Part shown: in pieces, positions 33,194 to 43,969 of the stretch
Layout of the letters: the number at the start of each line of letters is the position of its first letter
How positions within the stretch are numbered: position 1 is the first letter of the stretch
Assembly (NCBI GenBank): GCA_963691815.1
Contig: OY829665.1
Coordinates: forward strand, 22,664,906 to 22,728,905
DNA from: Echiichthys vipera
Taxonomy: Eukaryota; Chordata; Actinopteri; Perciformes; Trachinidae
Direction: 5' to 3'
DNA length: 64,000 nt
Notes under the pieces: model-generated
The model's input: the letters and a program-made list of their open reading frames with translations, nothing else
Told to the model about the DNA's origin: nothing
Databases searched by the model: none
Position numbers and translations under genes: made by a program

Positions 33194-33209
33194 GGCTCTT
33201 AAAAGAGCC
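33194..33209 (-). terminator. Histone 3' stem-loop of H3
   Basis: Inverse of GGCTCTTTTAAGAGCC, 27 bases beyond the H3 stop on the minus strand. Confidence 0.95.
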
Positions 33210-33236
33210 GTTGGAGTTTGTGGAGCAGCGGACACT

Positions 33237-33647
33237 TTAAGCCCTCTCTCCGCGGATGCGACGGGCCAGCTGGATGTCCTTGGGCATGATGGTGACCCTC
33301 TTGGCGTGGATGGCGCACAGGTTGGTGTCCTCGAACAGGCCGACCAGGTAAGCCTCGCTGGACTCCTGCAGAGCCATGACAGCGGAGCTCTGGAAGCGCA
33401 GGTCGGTCTTGAAGTCCTGAGCGATTTCTCTCACCAGGCGCTGGAAGGGCAGCTTGCGGATCAGCAGCTCCGTGGATTTCTGGTAGCGACGGATCTCTCT
33501 CAGAGCCACGGTACCGGGCCTGTAACGGTGAGGCTTCTTCACTCCGCCGGTGGCCGGGGCGCTCTTACGGGCAGCCTTGGTGGCCAGCTGCTTCCTGGGA
33601 GCTTTTCCTCCGGTGGATTTACGGGCGGTCTGCTTGGTTCTGGCCAT
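33237..33647 (-). CDS. Histone H3 (H3.2-like), complete
   Basis: A 136-codon H3 including Met: the modifiable tail ARTKQTARKSTGGKAPRKQL and the complete fold to RRIRGERA. SSAVM and Ser rather than Cys in the QE-S-S-EAYL segment put it with H3.2. The residue just before that Ser is also Ser, where Ala is usual. It is intron-less, with a stem-loop. It is the only intact H3 in the window and, with H2B, lies opposite in direction to H4 and H2A. Confidence 0.97.
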   Translation of the reverse strand: MARTKQTARKSTGGKAPRKQLATKAARKSAPATGGVKKPHRYRPGTVALREIRRYQKSTELLIRKLPFQRLVREIAQDFKTDLRFQSSAVMALQESSEAYLVGLFEDTNLCAIHAKRVTIMPKDIQLARRIRGERA

Positions 33648-33708
33648 GCCTGCTTCTGCTCACTGTGTTCAGCTAAAGAAAGAATGAAGTCTGCCTGAGA
33701 ACAGCGGC

Positions 33709-33795
33709 TTTATAAAGGAACCGCCGGAGATACGGCACCCGCTGGTTGGTCCAGCTCGGGTGACTCGCGCGCTGTAGCTGATCAGCTATTGGACA
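33709..33795 (-). promoter_or_regulatory. H3 promoter: TATA and CCAAT boxes
   Basis: TTTATAAAG at 33709-33717 is about 62 bases before the start codon. On the minus strand a CCAAT lies in GTCCAATAGCTG at about 33785-33795, and a CCAAC variant lies near 33745. Confidence 0.75.
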
Positions 33796-33799
33796 ACAG

Positions 33800-35010
33800 G
33801 GACTGAACTAAAGCGCGCGCACAGCGGCAGGGAAAACGAGAGAGAGAAAAGTCCTGTTTCCACAGTTCTCACTTATATTTGAACTGTTCACACTTTTCTA
33901 CTTTGATTTACAGGTCTATGTGTCAGTTATTTTTAGATTAAATTTAATTGACGGAGAGAGAAAATGTAAGGGAAAAAAACTATTATAATCTTTAACCATA
34001 TTACTGTGACTAATAAATACAACTTATATAAATACGAAGGGTTTACAAAAGTTGTCTGTATATAAGTTAAATACAAAGAAATGCTATAAATACACTTTAT
34101 TAGTATTGGATAATATACAAGGGGTTGAATATGTACCGTATAAGAATATTATATTTGTATGTATATATTCAACTACAATGTTGCATTTGAATTGAATTGG
34201 CGGAGAAAGTAAGAGAAAAAAGAAATGTAGTAACTTCTCATTCGTAGTCAGAAACGGGTTCTTTCATTGAGTTGATCCACGTTATTGCTAGGCCTGTAAT
34301 CTGGAGGAAAATGTGCTCCATTAAGATTCATTCAAAAACATGCCATTTACAATTTAATCCATTGAACATGGATACTGTTATGGAATATATTATTCCTTAT
34401 TCACCATTAACATTTGACACGTACGAGTAATATTGTTATCAATATGAAAGCAAGTTTAGATACTTTATATACAGACGGCAGCATTGCCGGATTGAACAAA
34501 ATCAAGTTAAAAAAAAAGTAAATCTTCATTTTCTTACCGGGTCTATATTTGATTTACTGCTGGGTAGATTATTTACCTGCCAATAACATTTGTTCAGTAC
34601 AAATACATTCCACCGCTCCAAGACACAAGGTTCTTTGCTACTTTAGTAAATAAAGCAGATTTATTACAGCACAAACTCTTCACTGCACCAATAGTAATGG
34701 ATTCTTAATCCATGATGTGTTCAGTGATCTACCCAATTTAGACATTTGTTGTAAAGTAGATATGTTTCACATGTGTTTGCATGTGATTTAAAAAGTTTCA
34801 TATTTTCAATGTGGGACCTCACATACAAGATAAGCACTTCAGGTTTTAAGTCACCAAGTAAGCTACAATGTGTGGAATGCAATGATATTTATCACTATGA
34901 CAAGTTAATCTCAATATGTAGTTCCTTTCTACTAATGTGACACTAAATGAGAAATATATTATATTAACAATTCTGAGTGATTAAAATCCTTGCTCTCAGT
35001 GAACTGAATG
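33800..35010. other. AT-rich spacer between H2B and H3
   Basis: No gene or recognisable mobile element was seen. Confidence 0.6.
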
Positions 35011-35013
35011 TGT

Positions 35014-35029
35014 GGCTCTTAAAAGAGCC
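35014..35029 (-). terminator. Histone 3' stem-loop of H2B
   Basis: Inverse of GGCTCTTTTAAGAGCC, 26 bases beyond the H2B stop. Confidence 0.95.
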
Positions 35030-35055
35030 TTTGTGTTGTTGGTCCAGCAGCAGTT

Positions 35056-35430
35056 TTACTTGGAGCTGGTGTACTTGGTCACGGCCTTGGTGCCCTCAGA
35101 CACGGCGTGCTTGGCCAGCTCCCCGGGCAGCAGCAGGCGGACGGCGGTCTGGATCTCCCTGGAAGTGATGGTGGAGCGCTTGTTGTAGTGAGCCAGACGG
35201 GAGGCCTCACCGGCGATGCGCTCAAAGATGTCGCTCACGAAGGAGTTCATGATGCCCATGGCCTTGGAGGAGATGCCGGTGTCGGGGTGGACCTGCTTCA
35301 GCACTTTGTACACGTAGATGGCGTAGCTCTCCTTCCTGCTCTTTCTCCTCTTCTTGCCGCCCTTCCCGGCGGTCTTTGTCACGGCTTTCTTGGAACCCTT
35401 TTTGGGCGCAGGCTTAGCTGTGTCAGGCAT
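35056..35430 (-). CDS. Histone H2B, complete
   Basis: A 124-residue H2B: Lys-rich tail (MPDTAKPAPKKGSKKAV), the KKRRKSRKESY repression-type basic patch, and the histone fold from YAIYVYKVLKQVHPDTGISS to ELAKHAVSEGTKAVTKYTSSK. It is intron-less with a stem-loop, and its promoter has the H2B octamer. It pairs with H2A, whose only gene in the window is broken. Confidence 0.97.
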   Translation of the reverse strand: MPDTAKPAPKKGSKKAVTKTAGKGGKKRRKSRKESYAIYVYKVLKQVHPDTGISSKAMGIMNSFVSDIFERIAGEASRLAHYNKRSTITSREIQTAVRLLLPGELAKHAVSEGTKAVTKYTSSK

Positions 35431-35497
35431 GATTGGGTTGTTCTGGAAACGGATGACTCTCAGCTACTCAGCTGATGCTTTCTTTATTCGCTCCTAT

Positions 35498-35535
35498 ATG
35501 CAAATATCAGTGTGCTGTTGCGCGTCCCGGATTGG
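35498..35535 (-). promoter_or_regulatory. H2B octamer and CCAAT box
   Basis: ATTTGCAT on the minus strand at 35498-35505 is the Oct-1 octamer characteristic of H2B promoters. AGCCAATCC follows upstream at about 35528-35537. A TATA-like ATATAG overlaps at about 35494. Confidence 0.8.
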
Positions 35536-36635
35536 CTTAGCTGTGTGACCGACACTGAGCATGCGCCGACACAAACAAACCAGATGGTGATGAAAATATA
35601 GATCTTTATGGTTTTACATATGGAAGCCTATTTCTGCTAATGTGTTAAAAAAGTATGTTCATAATGAGAAACTTTCTCAAAATAATAAGTTAGTGTTTCA
35701 AAATATTAATATATGAAGTCACAATTTTCATTAAGACACGAAATTCTCTCATACATCCAGTTATACAATTAGAACTTTTTAGAAATATCACCCATAAACA
35801 GATTCAAGAGAACTGATCTCATCTAATGCTAATCATTGACATATGGAAGACTGAGTTTATAAAATCCCCCAGCAGCCAAACATTTGTTTCATGGAAAATA
35901 ACTCAGTGTGGTGTTTTTTTTTTCATGAATAACAACAGATAATCAAACTGATATTTAAAGGGTTTGAGTCCTAAAAATGTCTGAATGTTTTCTGAGCAGG
36001 GCTGAAATTGTTTTAGAGATTTATGCAGAAAAAGTTTTTGCCAAGTGGACACTTCCGTCCTTGTTGAGTCAAGAAGGTCGTACATTTGTTTCAGTCTTCT
36101 ATTGATCGATTAGAATATGAACCAAAAATGTATCATGAGACTTTGTTAAACAATATTATGCCGTATAAACCAACAGAGCCAAACTGATGGCAGATGAAGA
36201 CACATTTTCCCAAATGGACACAAATGTCTGGAGTTCTCCTTGAGTCAGTGATTTGGAAGAAAACACTGTTCAGTTGTTTCTATGGTGGCTCTAAAAACAG
36301 ATTCAGACAGAACAGTGTGGAGTTAGAAAGGACGACTTTGGACCTTTCAGAGTCAAAATGATTCATTCACAGAACCCATCATCATCATCATTATTGTTAT
36401 TATGGAGCCATCATTTGTTTTATGTGTTGTGTTCAAGTGTTTCCCACCAACATGGAGTGATGTCATTTACCATGTATCACATAATGGGTCTTTAACTGTG
36501 TAAAGGAATATTAAGTTTAAGCATCAACATGTGAAACTACACATGCTGATACTCTGAGATCTTGTGATGTAAATAAAGAAAAAGAGAAAGTGGAGAAGTT
36601 GTTGGAAGGAAAAAGCTCTTGAGTGAATCTGTGGT

Positions 36636-36651
36636 GGCTCTTAAAAGAGCC
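36636..36651 (-). terminator. Histone 3' stem-loop of H1 (second copy)
   Basis: Inverse of GGCTCTTTTAAGAGCC, 36 bases beyond the stop, the same spacing as the first copy. Confidence 0.95.
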
Positions 36652-36687
36652 TTTAGATGCACCGGAGTGCTGCATTCAGGAGCTGCT

Positions 36688-37266
36688 TCACTTCTTGGAT
36701 TTCTTTACTGCAGCTTTCTTTGCCGGAGCTTTCTTCACAGGGGTCTTCTTCACCACCTTTTTGGGGACCACCTTCTTGGGACTCTTCTTGGCTGCAGGCT
36801 TTTTCACCGCCTTCTTCACCGGAGACTTCTTGGCTGCCGGTTTCTTAGCTGCTGCTTTCTTGGCTGCAGGTTTCTTCACCGGGGTTTTCTTCGCCGCGGG
36901 CTTCTTGGCTTTAACGGGAGCTTTCTTCTTCACCACTTTCTTCGCCGCTGGTTTGACGACCGCCTTTTCGACCTTGGTGAGCTTGAAGGATCCGGAGGCC
37001 CCGGTGCCTTTGGTCTGCGTCAGAGTCCCTTTGGTCACCAGAGAAGTCACCGCGGAGTTGATGCGTTTGTTGGACTTAACAACGTCGATGTTTTTGGCGG
37101 CCAGAAACTTCTTAATGGCGGACAGAGAGATGCCTTTCCGCTCCTTGGACTCAGCCACGGCGCTGAGGATGAGCTTCGGGAGGGAGGGTCCGTCACTCTT
37201 GGGGCGGGGAGCAGCCTTCTTCTTGGGGGCTTTCGCCGGAGCTGCTGCTGGAGCTTCTTCTGCCAT
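36688..37266 (-). CDS. Linker histone H1 (second copy)
   Basis: A 192-residue H1 almost identical to the copy at 22065: the same winged-helix domain (SLPKLILSAVAESKERKGIS...GASGSFKLTK) and a Lys/Ala/Pro tail. Differences include SDGPS for SNGPS, a shorter N-terminal tail, AVVKPAAKK for AVAKPAAKK, and one extra Lys before APVKAK. The promoter and stem-loop are intact, so both copies are probably expressed in S phase. Confidence 0.97.
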   Translation of the reverse strand: MAEEAPAAAPAKAPKKKAAPRPKSDGPSLPKLILSAVAESKERKGISLSAIKKFLAAKNIDVVKSNKRINSAVTSLVTKGTLTQTKGTGASGSFKLTKVEKAVVKPAAKKVVKKKAPVKAKKPAAKKTPVKKPAAKKAAAKKPAAKKSPVKKAVKKPAAKKSPKKVVPKKVVKKTPVKKAPAKKAAVKKSKK

Positions 37267-37322
37267 TTTCGTGTGTGCTGTGTTCGTCTGAGAGTGACTG
37301 AGCCGAGGGCAGGAGGCGGATG

Positions 37323-37406
37323 TTATAAAGCACGTGAGAACCGTGGAGAGTCAACTCACACAGCCGCTCCGCCGCCCTGCCGAAATGTGGCGACACTTTT
37401 GTGTTT
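37323..37406 (-). promoter_or_regulatory. Second H1 promoter: TATA and H1 box
   Basis: TTTATAA on the minus strand at about 37323-37330 and the H1 box AAACACA (inverse at 37400-37406). The arrangement is the same as for the first copy. Confidence 0.8.
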
Positions 37407-38295
37407 TCTCCGACACAGTTTGGTGATTAAGTTAATATAAAATAACCTTTTTAAAACGCGATTTTTACTGTAGCAGCGAGAAAAGGTCCTTCCCTCCACA
37501 CTGAGCTCGTGTTTGGTCACAAGGACTCTTTGATTTCATCTCCGGAGGCTTCAAACCTCTCACACGCTCACTTTGGACAACTCGCGGCGAGTTTACTGCA
37601 CATTTGGTCTCTGAAAGGGTGTAAAAGTGATCTGTATCACACGTTTCAGTGTTGTTGCAGTTAGCAGAGACGTGTCTGGATGTAACAAAACCGAAAAAAA
37701 CGTCAGTATTGTGATTTATTTCGTTTGAATAAAGGACTTTTCCGGTGGAGGTAAACACACGGTCCGTGCCTCGGTCAGTTGGACAGTTAGACTCCTGTTC
37801 CAGATTCACTGTGTGTGTAGATTTACCAGCCCAATTCAACAGGTTCATAATGAAAGATGTGTGAGATAAAGATGTAAATAAAGTCACATTCTGAGTGAAA
37901 TCAATGTGCTCAGCTTCAGTTTGTGTGGAGACCTGCAGCTCTCTGGCTGGAAAAGTGAAGAAGGAAATACAGAAAACACTTTCATGTGTCTCTAACGCTG
38001 AGGTGCTTTCTATATTTCATTATTATTATTTCTAGATTTTATTAGATATCATTATTACACATAACTACTTGAAACACTGGACAAAATCTAAGGAACACAT
38101 ATTAATGAGACAAATTCATCTTTCACTGTTTGCTCCGTTCTCCTTAAATACTTGTGACTTTACTTTGTAGGATCTTACAGTAGATTCCCCTTCAACTATT
38201 ATTCTTTCTATCAGTTGTATCGTTTCACAAACGTGTAGAAATGAAGACGTCCTATCAACCATGTTGAAGAGTAAAGATTTTATTAGATTCAAACC

Positions 38296-38562
38296 AAAAT
38301 ATAACACGATTCAGATGTTCAGTAAACTACGGAACCCCTAAAGGGTCAGACATCACATACATTTTATTTTATCTGTTTTCTCGTGATAACAACACATTTC
38401 AGATCTTGATAAAAACCAACAACAGTGTAGTCTGTTAAATCATTCATCAATCATCAGCAGGAAACATTGTTCAGTGTAACAATGTCAGAGGAGCAGGAGA
38501 ATATGGATCACCATCACAAATCTATATGGTGATATAGATATATTTAATGTGTCGTAGATAAT
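38296..38562. other. Spacer before the L2 element
   Basis: No feature seen. Confidence 0.5.
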
Positions 38563-41500
38563 TGGCAGTCTTTCTGGGGAAAACCTGGTCTTATTAGGAG
38601 AGATGGTATTCATCCTACTTTGGAGGGTGCTGCTCTCATATCTAAGAACCTGGACGCAGTTGTTAGCGGTCTAAAACCATGACAACCCAGTGTTGGGATC
38701 AGGAAGCAGAGTCGCAGTTTAATACACCTCTCTGCGCTGCCCTTATCGCAGGTGCCCAGGAAGCAGAGTGGCAGTCTTACACACCTCTCTGCGCTCCCTG
38801 TGGAGCATTTTCCAGCTCAGTTTAGTATACAAACACTGTCTGCCCCACGATCATTTAAATTAAACAGATCAAAAATGAACAGAAGAGGAGCTATAAATAA
38901 AAACTTGATACAAATCAACGCAAAATCTGCGACAATGCAACAATATCAGAAAATAAAATGTGGACTTTTAAACATTAGATCTCTCTCATCTAAAGCTGTA
39001 TTAGTAAACGATCTGATATCAGACAACCATATTGATTTACTCTGTCTGACCGAAACCTGGCTGCGTCCCGAAGAATATGTTAGCCTAAATGAATCCACTC
39101 CTCCCAGTCATATTAATACTCATATTTCTCGAGGCAGTGGTCGAGGAGGAGGCGTTGCAGCTATTTATAATTCAGGCCTATTAATAAACCCTAAACCTAA
39201 ACTAAATTATAATTCATTTGAAAGTCTTGTTCTTAGTCTTTCACATTCAACCTGGAAAACTGTGCAGTCAATTATACTTGTTATAGTGTACCGTGCTCCC
39301 GGTCCCTACTCTGAATTTCTGTCCGAATTCTCAGAGTTTCTGTCAAATTTAGTCCTTAAATCCGACAAAGTAATCATTGTAGGTGATTTTAATATTCATG
39401 TGGACAGCGATAATAATAGTCTCAGTATCGCGTTTATCTCTCTATTAGATTCAATTGGCTTTAGTCAGAGTATACATAAACCTACTCACTGTTTTAATCA
39501 CACCCTCGACCTTGTTTTGGTTTATGGTGTGGAAATTGATGACTTAATAGTCTTTCCACAGAATCCTATTTTATCAGACCATTATTTAATAACTTTTGAA
39601 TTCATATTACAGGACTACTCACCACTGGGTAAAAGTGTCTACACCAGATGTTTATCTGATAGTGCTATAACTAAATTTAAGGAAGCGATTCCATCTGCAT
39701 TTACTTTAATGCCTCATCCTAATATTCAAGACTCCTGCACTAACGTTAGTTTCTCTGAAATTGATCACCTTGTTGAAAGTGTTGCAGGCTCTCTAAGAAC
39801 AACACTTGACTCTGTTGCTCCTTTAAAAAAGAAGATAATAAAACAGAGGAAGTTAGCTCCGTGGTATAACTCACAAACCCGTGAATTAAAACAAATATCG
39901 CGAAAGTTGGAAAGTAAATGGCGCTCAACTAAACTGGAGGAATCTCACTTAGTTTGGCAAGAAAGTCTTAAAACCTATAGGAAGGACCTCCGTAATGCCA
40001 GAGCAGCCTATTACTCATCTTTAATAGAGGAGAATAAGAACAATCCTAGATTTCTTTTCAGCACTGTAGCCAGGCTGACAGAGAGCCACAGCTCTATTGA
40101 GCCATGTATTCCTATAAACCTCAGTAGTAACGACTTCATGACCTTCTTTAATGACAAAATTATAACTATTAGAGACAAAATCAACTCGCTTGGCACTATT
40201 TGTTCATCAAACCCAGGAACCTTACAAACTGTACGACCTGAAATATTCTTGGACTGCTTTTCTACAGTCGACCTTAACAAATTAAACTCTACTATTTCAG
40301 CATCAAAACCTTCTACTTGTCTTCTAGACTCTATTCCAACTAGGTTACTTAAAGAAGTGTTACCTTTAATTAGCACTCCTGTATTAGATATGATTAACAT
40401 GTCTTTATCAGCAGGTTATGTACCACAGTCTTTTAAAGTAGCTGTAATTAAACCTCTTCTTAAAAAGCCCAGTCTTGATCCTGAGGTACTAGCCAACTAT
40501 AGACCTATATCTAACCTTCCTTTTCTCTCTAAGATCCTCGAGAAATTAGTTGCCAATCAGTTGTGTGACTTTTTACATAATAATGAGTTATTTGAGGATT
40601 TCCAGTCAGGATTTAGAGCAAATCATAGCACTGAGACAGCACTGGTGAAAATTACTAACGACCTTCTAATAGCTTCAGACAAAGGACTTGTCTCTGTGCT
40701 TGTCTTACTAGATCTTAGTGCTGCCTTCGACACCATTGACCATCACATCCTGCTACACAGACTAGAGCATCTGATCGGCATTAAAGGAACCGCACTGAGC
40801 TGGTTTAAGTCTTATTTATCAGATAGATCTCAGTTTGTACATGTTAATGACAAATCCTCCATGCACACTAAAGTTAGTCACGGAGTCCCACAGGGTTCTG
40901 TCCTTGGACCGATTCTTTTCACCTTATATATGCTTCCCTTAGGAATTATTATAAGGAAGCACTCCATAAATTTTCATTGTTATGCTGATGATACACAATT
41001 ATATTTGTCGATCAAACCAGAAGAAACCCATCAGTTAGATAAACTTCAAATGTGCATTAAGGAAATAAAAAGCTGGATGACCTGCAATTTTCTGATGTTA
41101 AACTCAGACAAAACTGAAATTATTGTACTTGGCCCCAAAGGCCTCCGAAATTCAATAGCTAAAGATATTGTTACTCTGGATGATGTAGTGTTGTCCTCCA
41201 GCACCACAGTAAGGAATCTGGGTGTTATTTTTGATCAGGATATGTCCTTCGATTCTCACATAAAACTAACAACAAGGACTGCATATTTTCACCTACGTAA
41301 TATTGCAAAAATTAGGAACATTGTGTCTCAGAAAGATGCAGAGAAACTTGTTCATGCATTTGTTACTTCTAGGCTGGACTATTGCAATTCCTTATTATCA
41401 GGCTGCTCCAATAAGTCTGTTAAGAGTCTCCAGTTGGTCCAAAATGCTGCAGCTCGTGTACTAACTAAAACAAATAGAAGAGAACATATTTCTCCTGTAT

Positions 41501-42612
41501 TAGCTTCTCTGCACTGGCTACCTGTAAAATCTAGAATAGAATTTAAAATCCTTCTCCTTACGTACAAAGCTCTTATTGGTCAGGCTCCGTCGTATCTTAA
41601 AGAGCTCATAGTACCGTATCACCCAACTAGATCTCTGCGCTCTGAGAATGCAGGGCTACTCGTCGTTCCTAGAGTCTCCAAAAGTAGAATGGGAGGCAGA
41701 GCCTTCAGCTACCAAGCTCCTCTCCTGTGGAACAAACTCCCAAATGTTATTCGGGAGGCAGACACTGTCCCCTTATTTAAAAGTAAACTTAAAACTTTCC
41801 TTTTTGATAAAGCTTACAGCTAGGGCTTACGATAAGACTTTATTCTGCTTAATTATGCTGCTATAGGCCTAGTCTGCCGGGGGATAATACTTTTCCTGAT
41901 ACTCTGAGCTTCTCTCCTCTCTGTCTGAATCATTCATGTCCCATCAATGCATGTTACTGATTCAGCTTCTTCCCCGGAGCTGTTTGTGCTTTGTCGTCTC
42001 GCAGGTCTCTGCTGATCGTGGTGGTGCTTGCTGCCGTGGTCCTACATGACACTTCCTGCTGCTTTTGTCACTGTTACTCATATATACTATCACAAGTTTA
42101 ATAAACTATAAAATTTGTATCTGTATTGTAGCTGCTATTGCCACTACTCATCATTGATCATGTTTGCCACCATAATTATTATCATTTTCATATTCTGTCA
42201 CCTTAGCTGTGCTTGTTTCTACTATTCTGTTGTATTAACTGCCTTAACATATACGTCATATTCACATTACTATAAATATTATAGTTACTGTTAGGCTTTG
42301 CTTGCATCTCTGGAAGTGTGTCTGTCTGTCTCTCCCTGTCCATCTGTGTGTCTTTTCTCTCTTTCTCTCTCCTTTTCTTCCTCCCCAACCGGTCAAGACA
42401 GATGGCCGTCCTCCACAGAGCTGGGTCTGTCTGACGTTCCTGCCTGTTATAGGGAAGGTTTTCGTTGCCACTGTACTCTACAGAGGAATTGTTGGGTCTA
42501 TGTAAATCATAAATAAGTCATTGAGTGTGGTCTTTACCTACTCTGTAAAGTGTCCTGAGATAACTTTTGTTATGATTTGACACTATAAATAAAATTGAAT
42601 TGAATTGAATTG
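38563..42612 (+). mobile_element. L2/CR1-type LINE, 5'-truncated in ORF1
   Basis: Begins inside ORF1: codons from 38563 to the stop at 38680-38682 include RRDGIHPTLEGA, where DGIHPT is the Asp-His end of an SGNH esterase-like ORF1. A complete ORF2 follows, then a 3' UTR of about 790 bp ending in AATAAAATTGAATTGAATTG repeats (42592-42612). ATTGA-type tails are usual for fish L2 elements. Confidence 0.85.
38752..41823 (+). CDS. L2/CR1 LINE ORF2: endonuclease and reverse transcriptase
   Basis: Open for 1023 codons. The APE-type endonuclease occupies about residues 65-290, with LLCLTETW (Glu), IVGDFNIH (Asp) and ILSDHYLITF (Asp-His). The reverse transcriptase spans about 510-800: LKKPSLDPEVLANYRPISNL, GFRANHSTETAL, LDLSAAFDTIDH, HGVPQGSVLGPILF and the catalytic CYADDTQLYL. 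A C-terminal region follows (YCNSLLSGC, LQLVQNAAARVL, LHWLPV). It nicks target DNA and copies its RNA there. The real start may be the Met near residue 42. All key motifs are present, so it may be active or only recently silenced. Confidence 0.92.
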   Translation: MPRKQSGSLTHLSALPVEHFPAQFSIQTLSAPRSFKLNRSKMNRRGAINKNLIQINAKSATMQQYQKIKCGLLNIRSLSSKAVLVNDLISDNHIDLLCLTETWLRPEEYVSLNESTPPSHINTHISRGSGRGGGVAAIYNSGLLINPKPKLNYNSFESLVLSLSHSTWKTVQSIILVIVYRAPGPYSEFLSEFSEFLSNLVLKSDKVIIVGDFNIHVDSDNNSLSIAFISLLDSIGFSQSIHKPTHCFNHTLDLVLVYGVEIDDLIVFPQNPILSDHYLITFEFILQDYSPLGKSVYTRCLSDSAITKFKEAIPSAFTLMPHPNIQDSCTNVSFSEIDHLVESVAGSLRTTLDSVAPLKKKIIKQRKLAPWYNSQTRELKQISRKLESKWRSTKLEESHLVWQESLKTYRKDLRNARAAYYSSLIEENKNNPRFLFSTVARLTESHSSIEPCIPINLSSNDFMTFFNDKIITIRDKINSLGTICSSNPGTLQTVRPEIFLDCFSTVDLNKLNSTISASKPSTCLLDSIPTRLLKEVLPLISTPVLDMINMSLSAGYVPQSFKVAVIKPLLKKPSLDPEVLANYRPISNLPFLSKILEKLVANQLCDFLHNNELFEDFQSGFRANHSTETALVKITNDLLIASDKGLVSVLVLLDLSAAFDTIDHHILLHRLEHLIGIKGTALSWFKSYLSDRSQFVHVNDKSSMHTKVSHGVPQGSVLGPILFTLYMLPLGIIIRKHSINFHCYADDTQLYLSIKPEETHQLDKLQMCIKEIKSWMTCNFLMLNSDKTEIIVLGPKGLRNSIAKDIVTLDDVVLSSSTTVRNLGVIFDQDMSFDSHIKLTTRTAYFHLRNIAKIRNIVSQKDAEKLVHAFVTSRLDYCNSLLSGCSNKSVKSLQLVQNAAARVLTKTNRREHISPVLASLHWLPVKSRIEFKILLLTYKALIGQAPSYLKELIVPYHPTRSLRSENAGLLVVPRVSKSRMGGRAFSYQAPLLWNKLPNVIREADTVPLFKSKLKTFLFDKAYS

Positions 42613-43963
42613 TCTCAGAAAGATGCAGAAAAACTAGTCCATGCATTTGTTACTTCTAGGCTGGACTACTGCACCCCTTATTATCAGGCTGCTCCAATAA
42701 GTCTGTTAAGAGTCTCCAGTTGGTCCAAAATGCTGCAGCTCGTGTACTAACCAGAACAAATTGAAGAGAACATATTTCTCCTGTATTAGCTTCTTTGCAC
42801 TGACTAACTGTAAAATCTAGAATAGAATTGAAAATCCTTCTCCTCACCTAAAAGCTCTTATTGGTCAGGCTCCGTCGTATCTTAAAGAGTTCATAGTACC
42901 GTATTACCCAACTAGATCGCTGCGCTCTGAGAATGCAGGGCTACTTGTCGTTCCTAGAGTCTCCAAAAGTAGAATGGGAGGCAGAGCCTTCAGCTACCAA
43001 GCTCCTCTCTTGTGGAACCAACTCCCAAGTTTTATTCGGGAGGCAGACAATGTCCCCTTATTTAAGAGTAAACTTAAAACTTTCCTTTCTGATAAAACTT
43101 TCAGCTAGGGCTAACGAGCCCTTAGCAATGTTGTTATTCTTTAAATGATTTTTGTTCTGCTTAATTCTGCTGCTATAGGCCTAGTCTGCCGGGGGATAAT
43201 ACTTTCCCTGATACTCTGAGCTTCTCTCCTCTCTGTCTGTACCATTCATGTCTCATCAATGCATGTTACTAATTCAACTTCTTCCCCGGTGTTGTTTGTT
43301 CTTTGTCGTCTTGCAGGTCTCTGCTGATTGCGCTGGTCGCTGCCGCCGTGGTCTTGCATGACACATCCTGCGTCTTTTATAACTATTAGTCATATATACT
43401 ATCACTAGTCTAAAAAACTATGGAATTTGTAGCCATAGAGGCACCATCAGTGGTATGTCTCGCTGTGTCGTAGCTGCTGTTGCTGCTACTCATTATTGAT
43501 CATGTTTGTCACCATAATTATTATTATATTCCATCACCTTAGCTGTGCTTGTTTCTACTATTCTGCTGTATTAACTGCCATAACATATAAGTCATAATCA
43601 CATTACTATAAATATTATTATAGTTACTGGAAGTGTTTCTGTCTCTGTCTTTGTGTCTGTCCTTGTTTATCTCTGTCCATCTATCTCTCTTTTCTCTCTT
43701 TCTCTCTTCTTTTTTTCCTCCCCAACCGGTGCAGACAGATGTCCGTCCTCCACAGAGCTGGGTCTGTCTGACATTCCTGCCTGTTAGAGGGGAAGGTTTT
43801 CGTTGCCACAGTACTCTACGGGGGAATTGTTGGGTCTATGTAAATCATAAATAAGTCATAGAGTGTGGTCTATACCTTCTCTGTAAAGTGTCCTCAGATG
43901 ACTTAATTTATGATTTGGCACTGTATATAAAATTGAATTGAATTGAATTAGATTGAATTGAAT
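42613..43963 (+). mobile_element. Second L2 copy, 5'-truncated, head-to-tail
   Basis: Starts abruptly at the codons for SQKDAEKLVHAFV near the ORF2 C-terminus and runs to its own ATTGA-repeat tail (43930-43963). It joins the first copy's tail directly. The coding part has frameshifts (for example at 42673 and 42850), so it is dead. Confidence 0.85.
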
Positions 43964-43969
43964 ATATAT

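Larger units (their letters stand above)
35618..38295. repeat. Inverted-repeat arm B containing the second H1
   Basis: Reverse-complement counterpart of 21034-23595, covering the H1 3' flank, gene, promoter and 5' flank. Its flank part (35618-36430) also matches 7306-8213 in the same direction. Confidence 0.8.
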
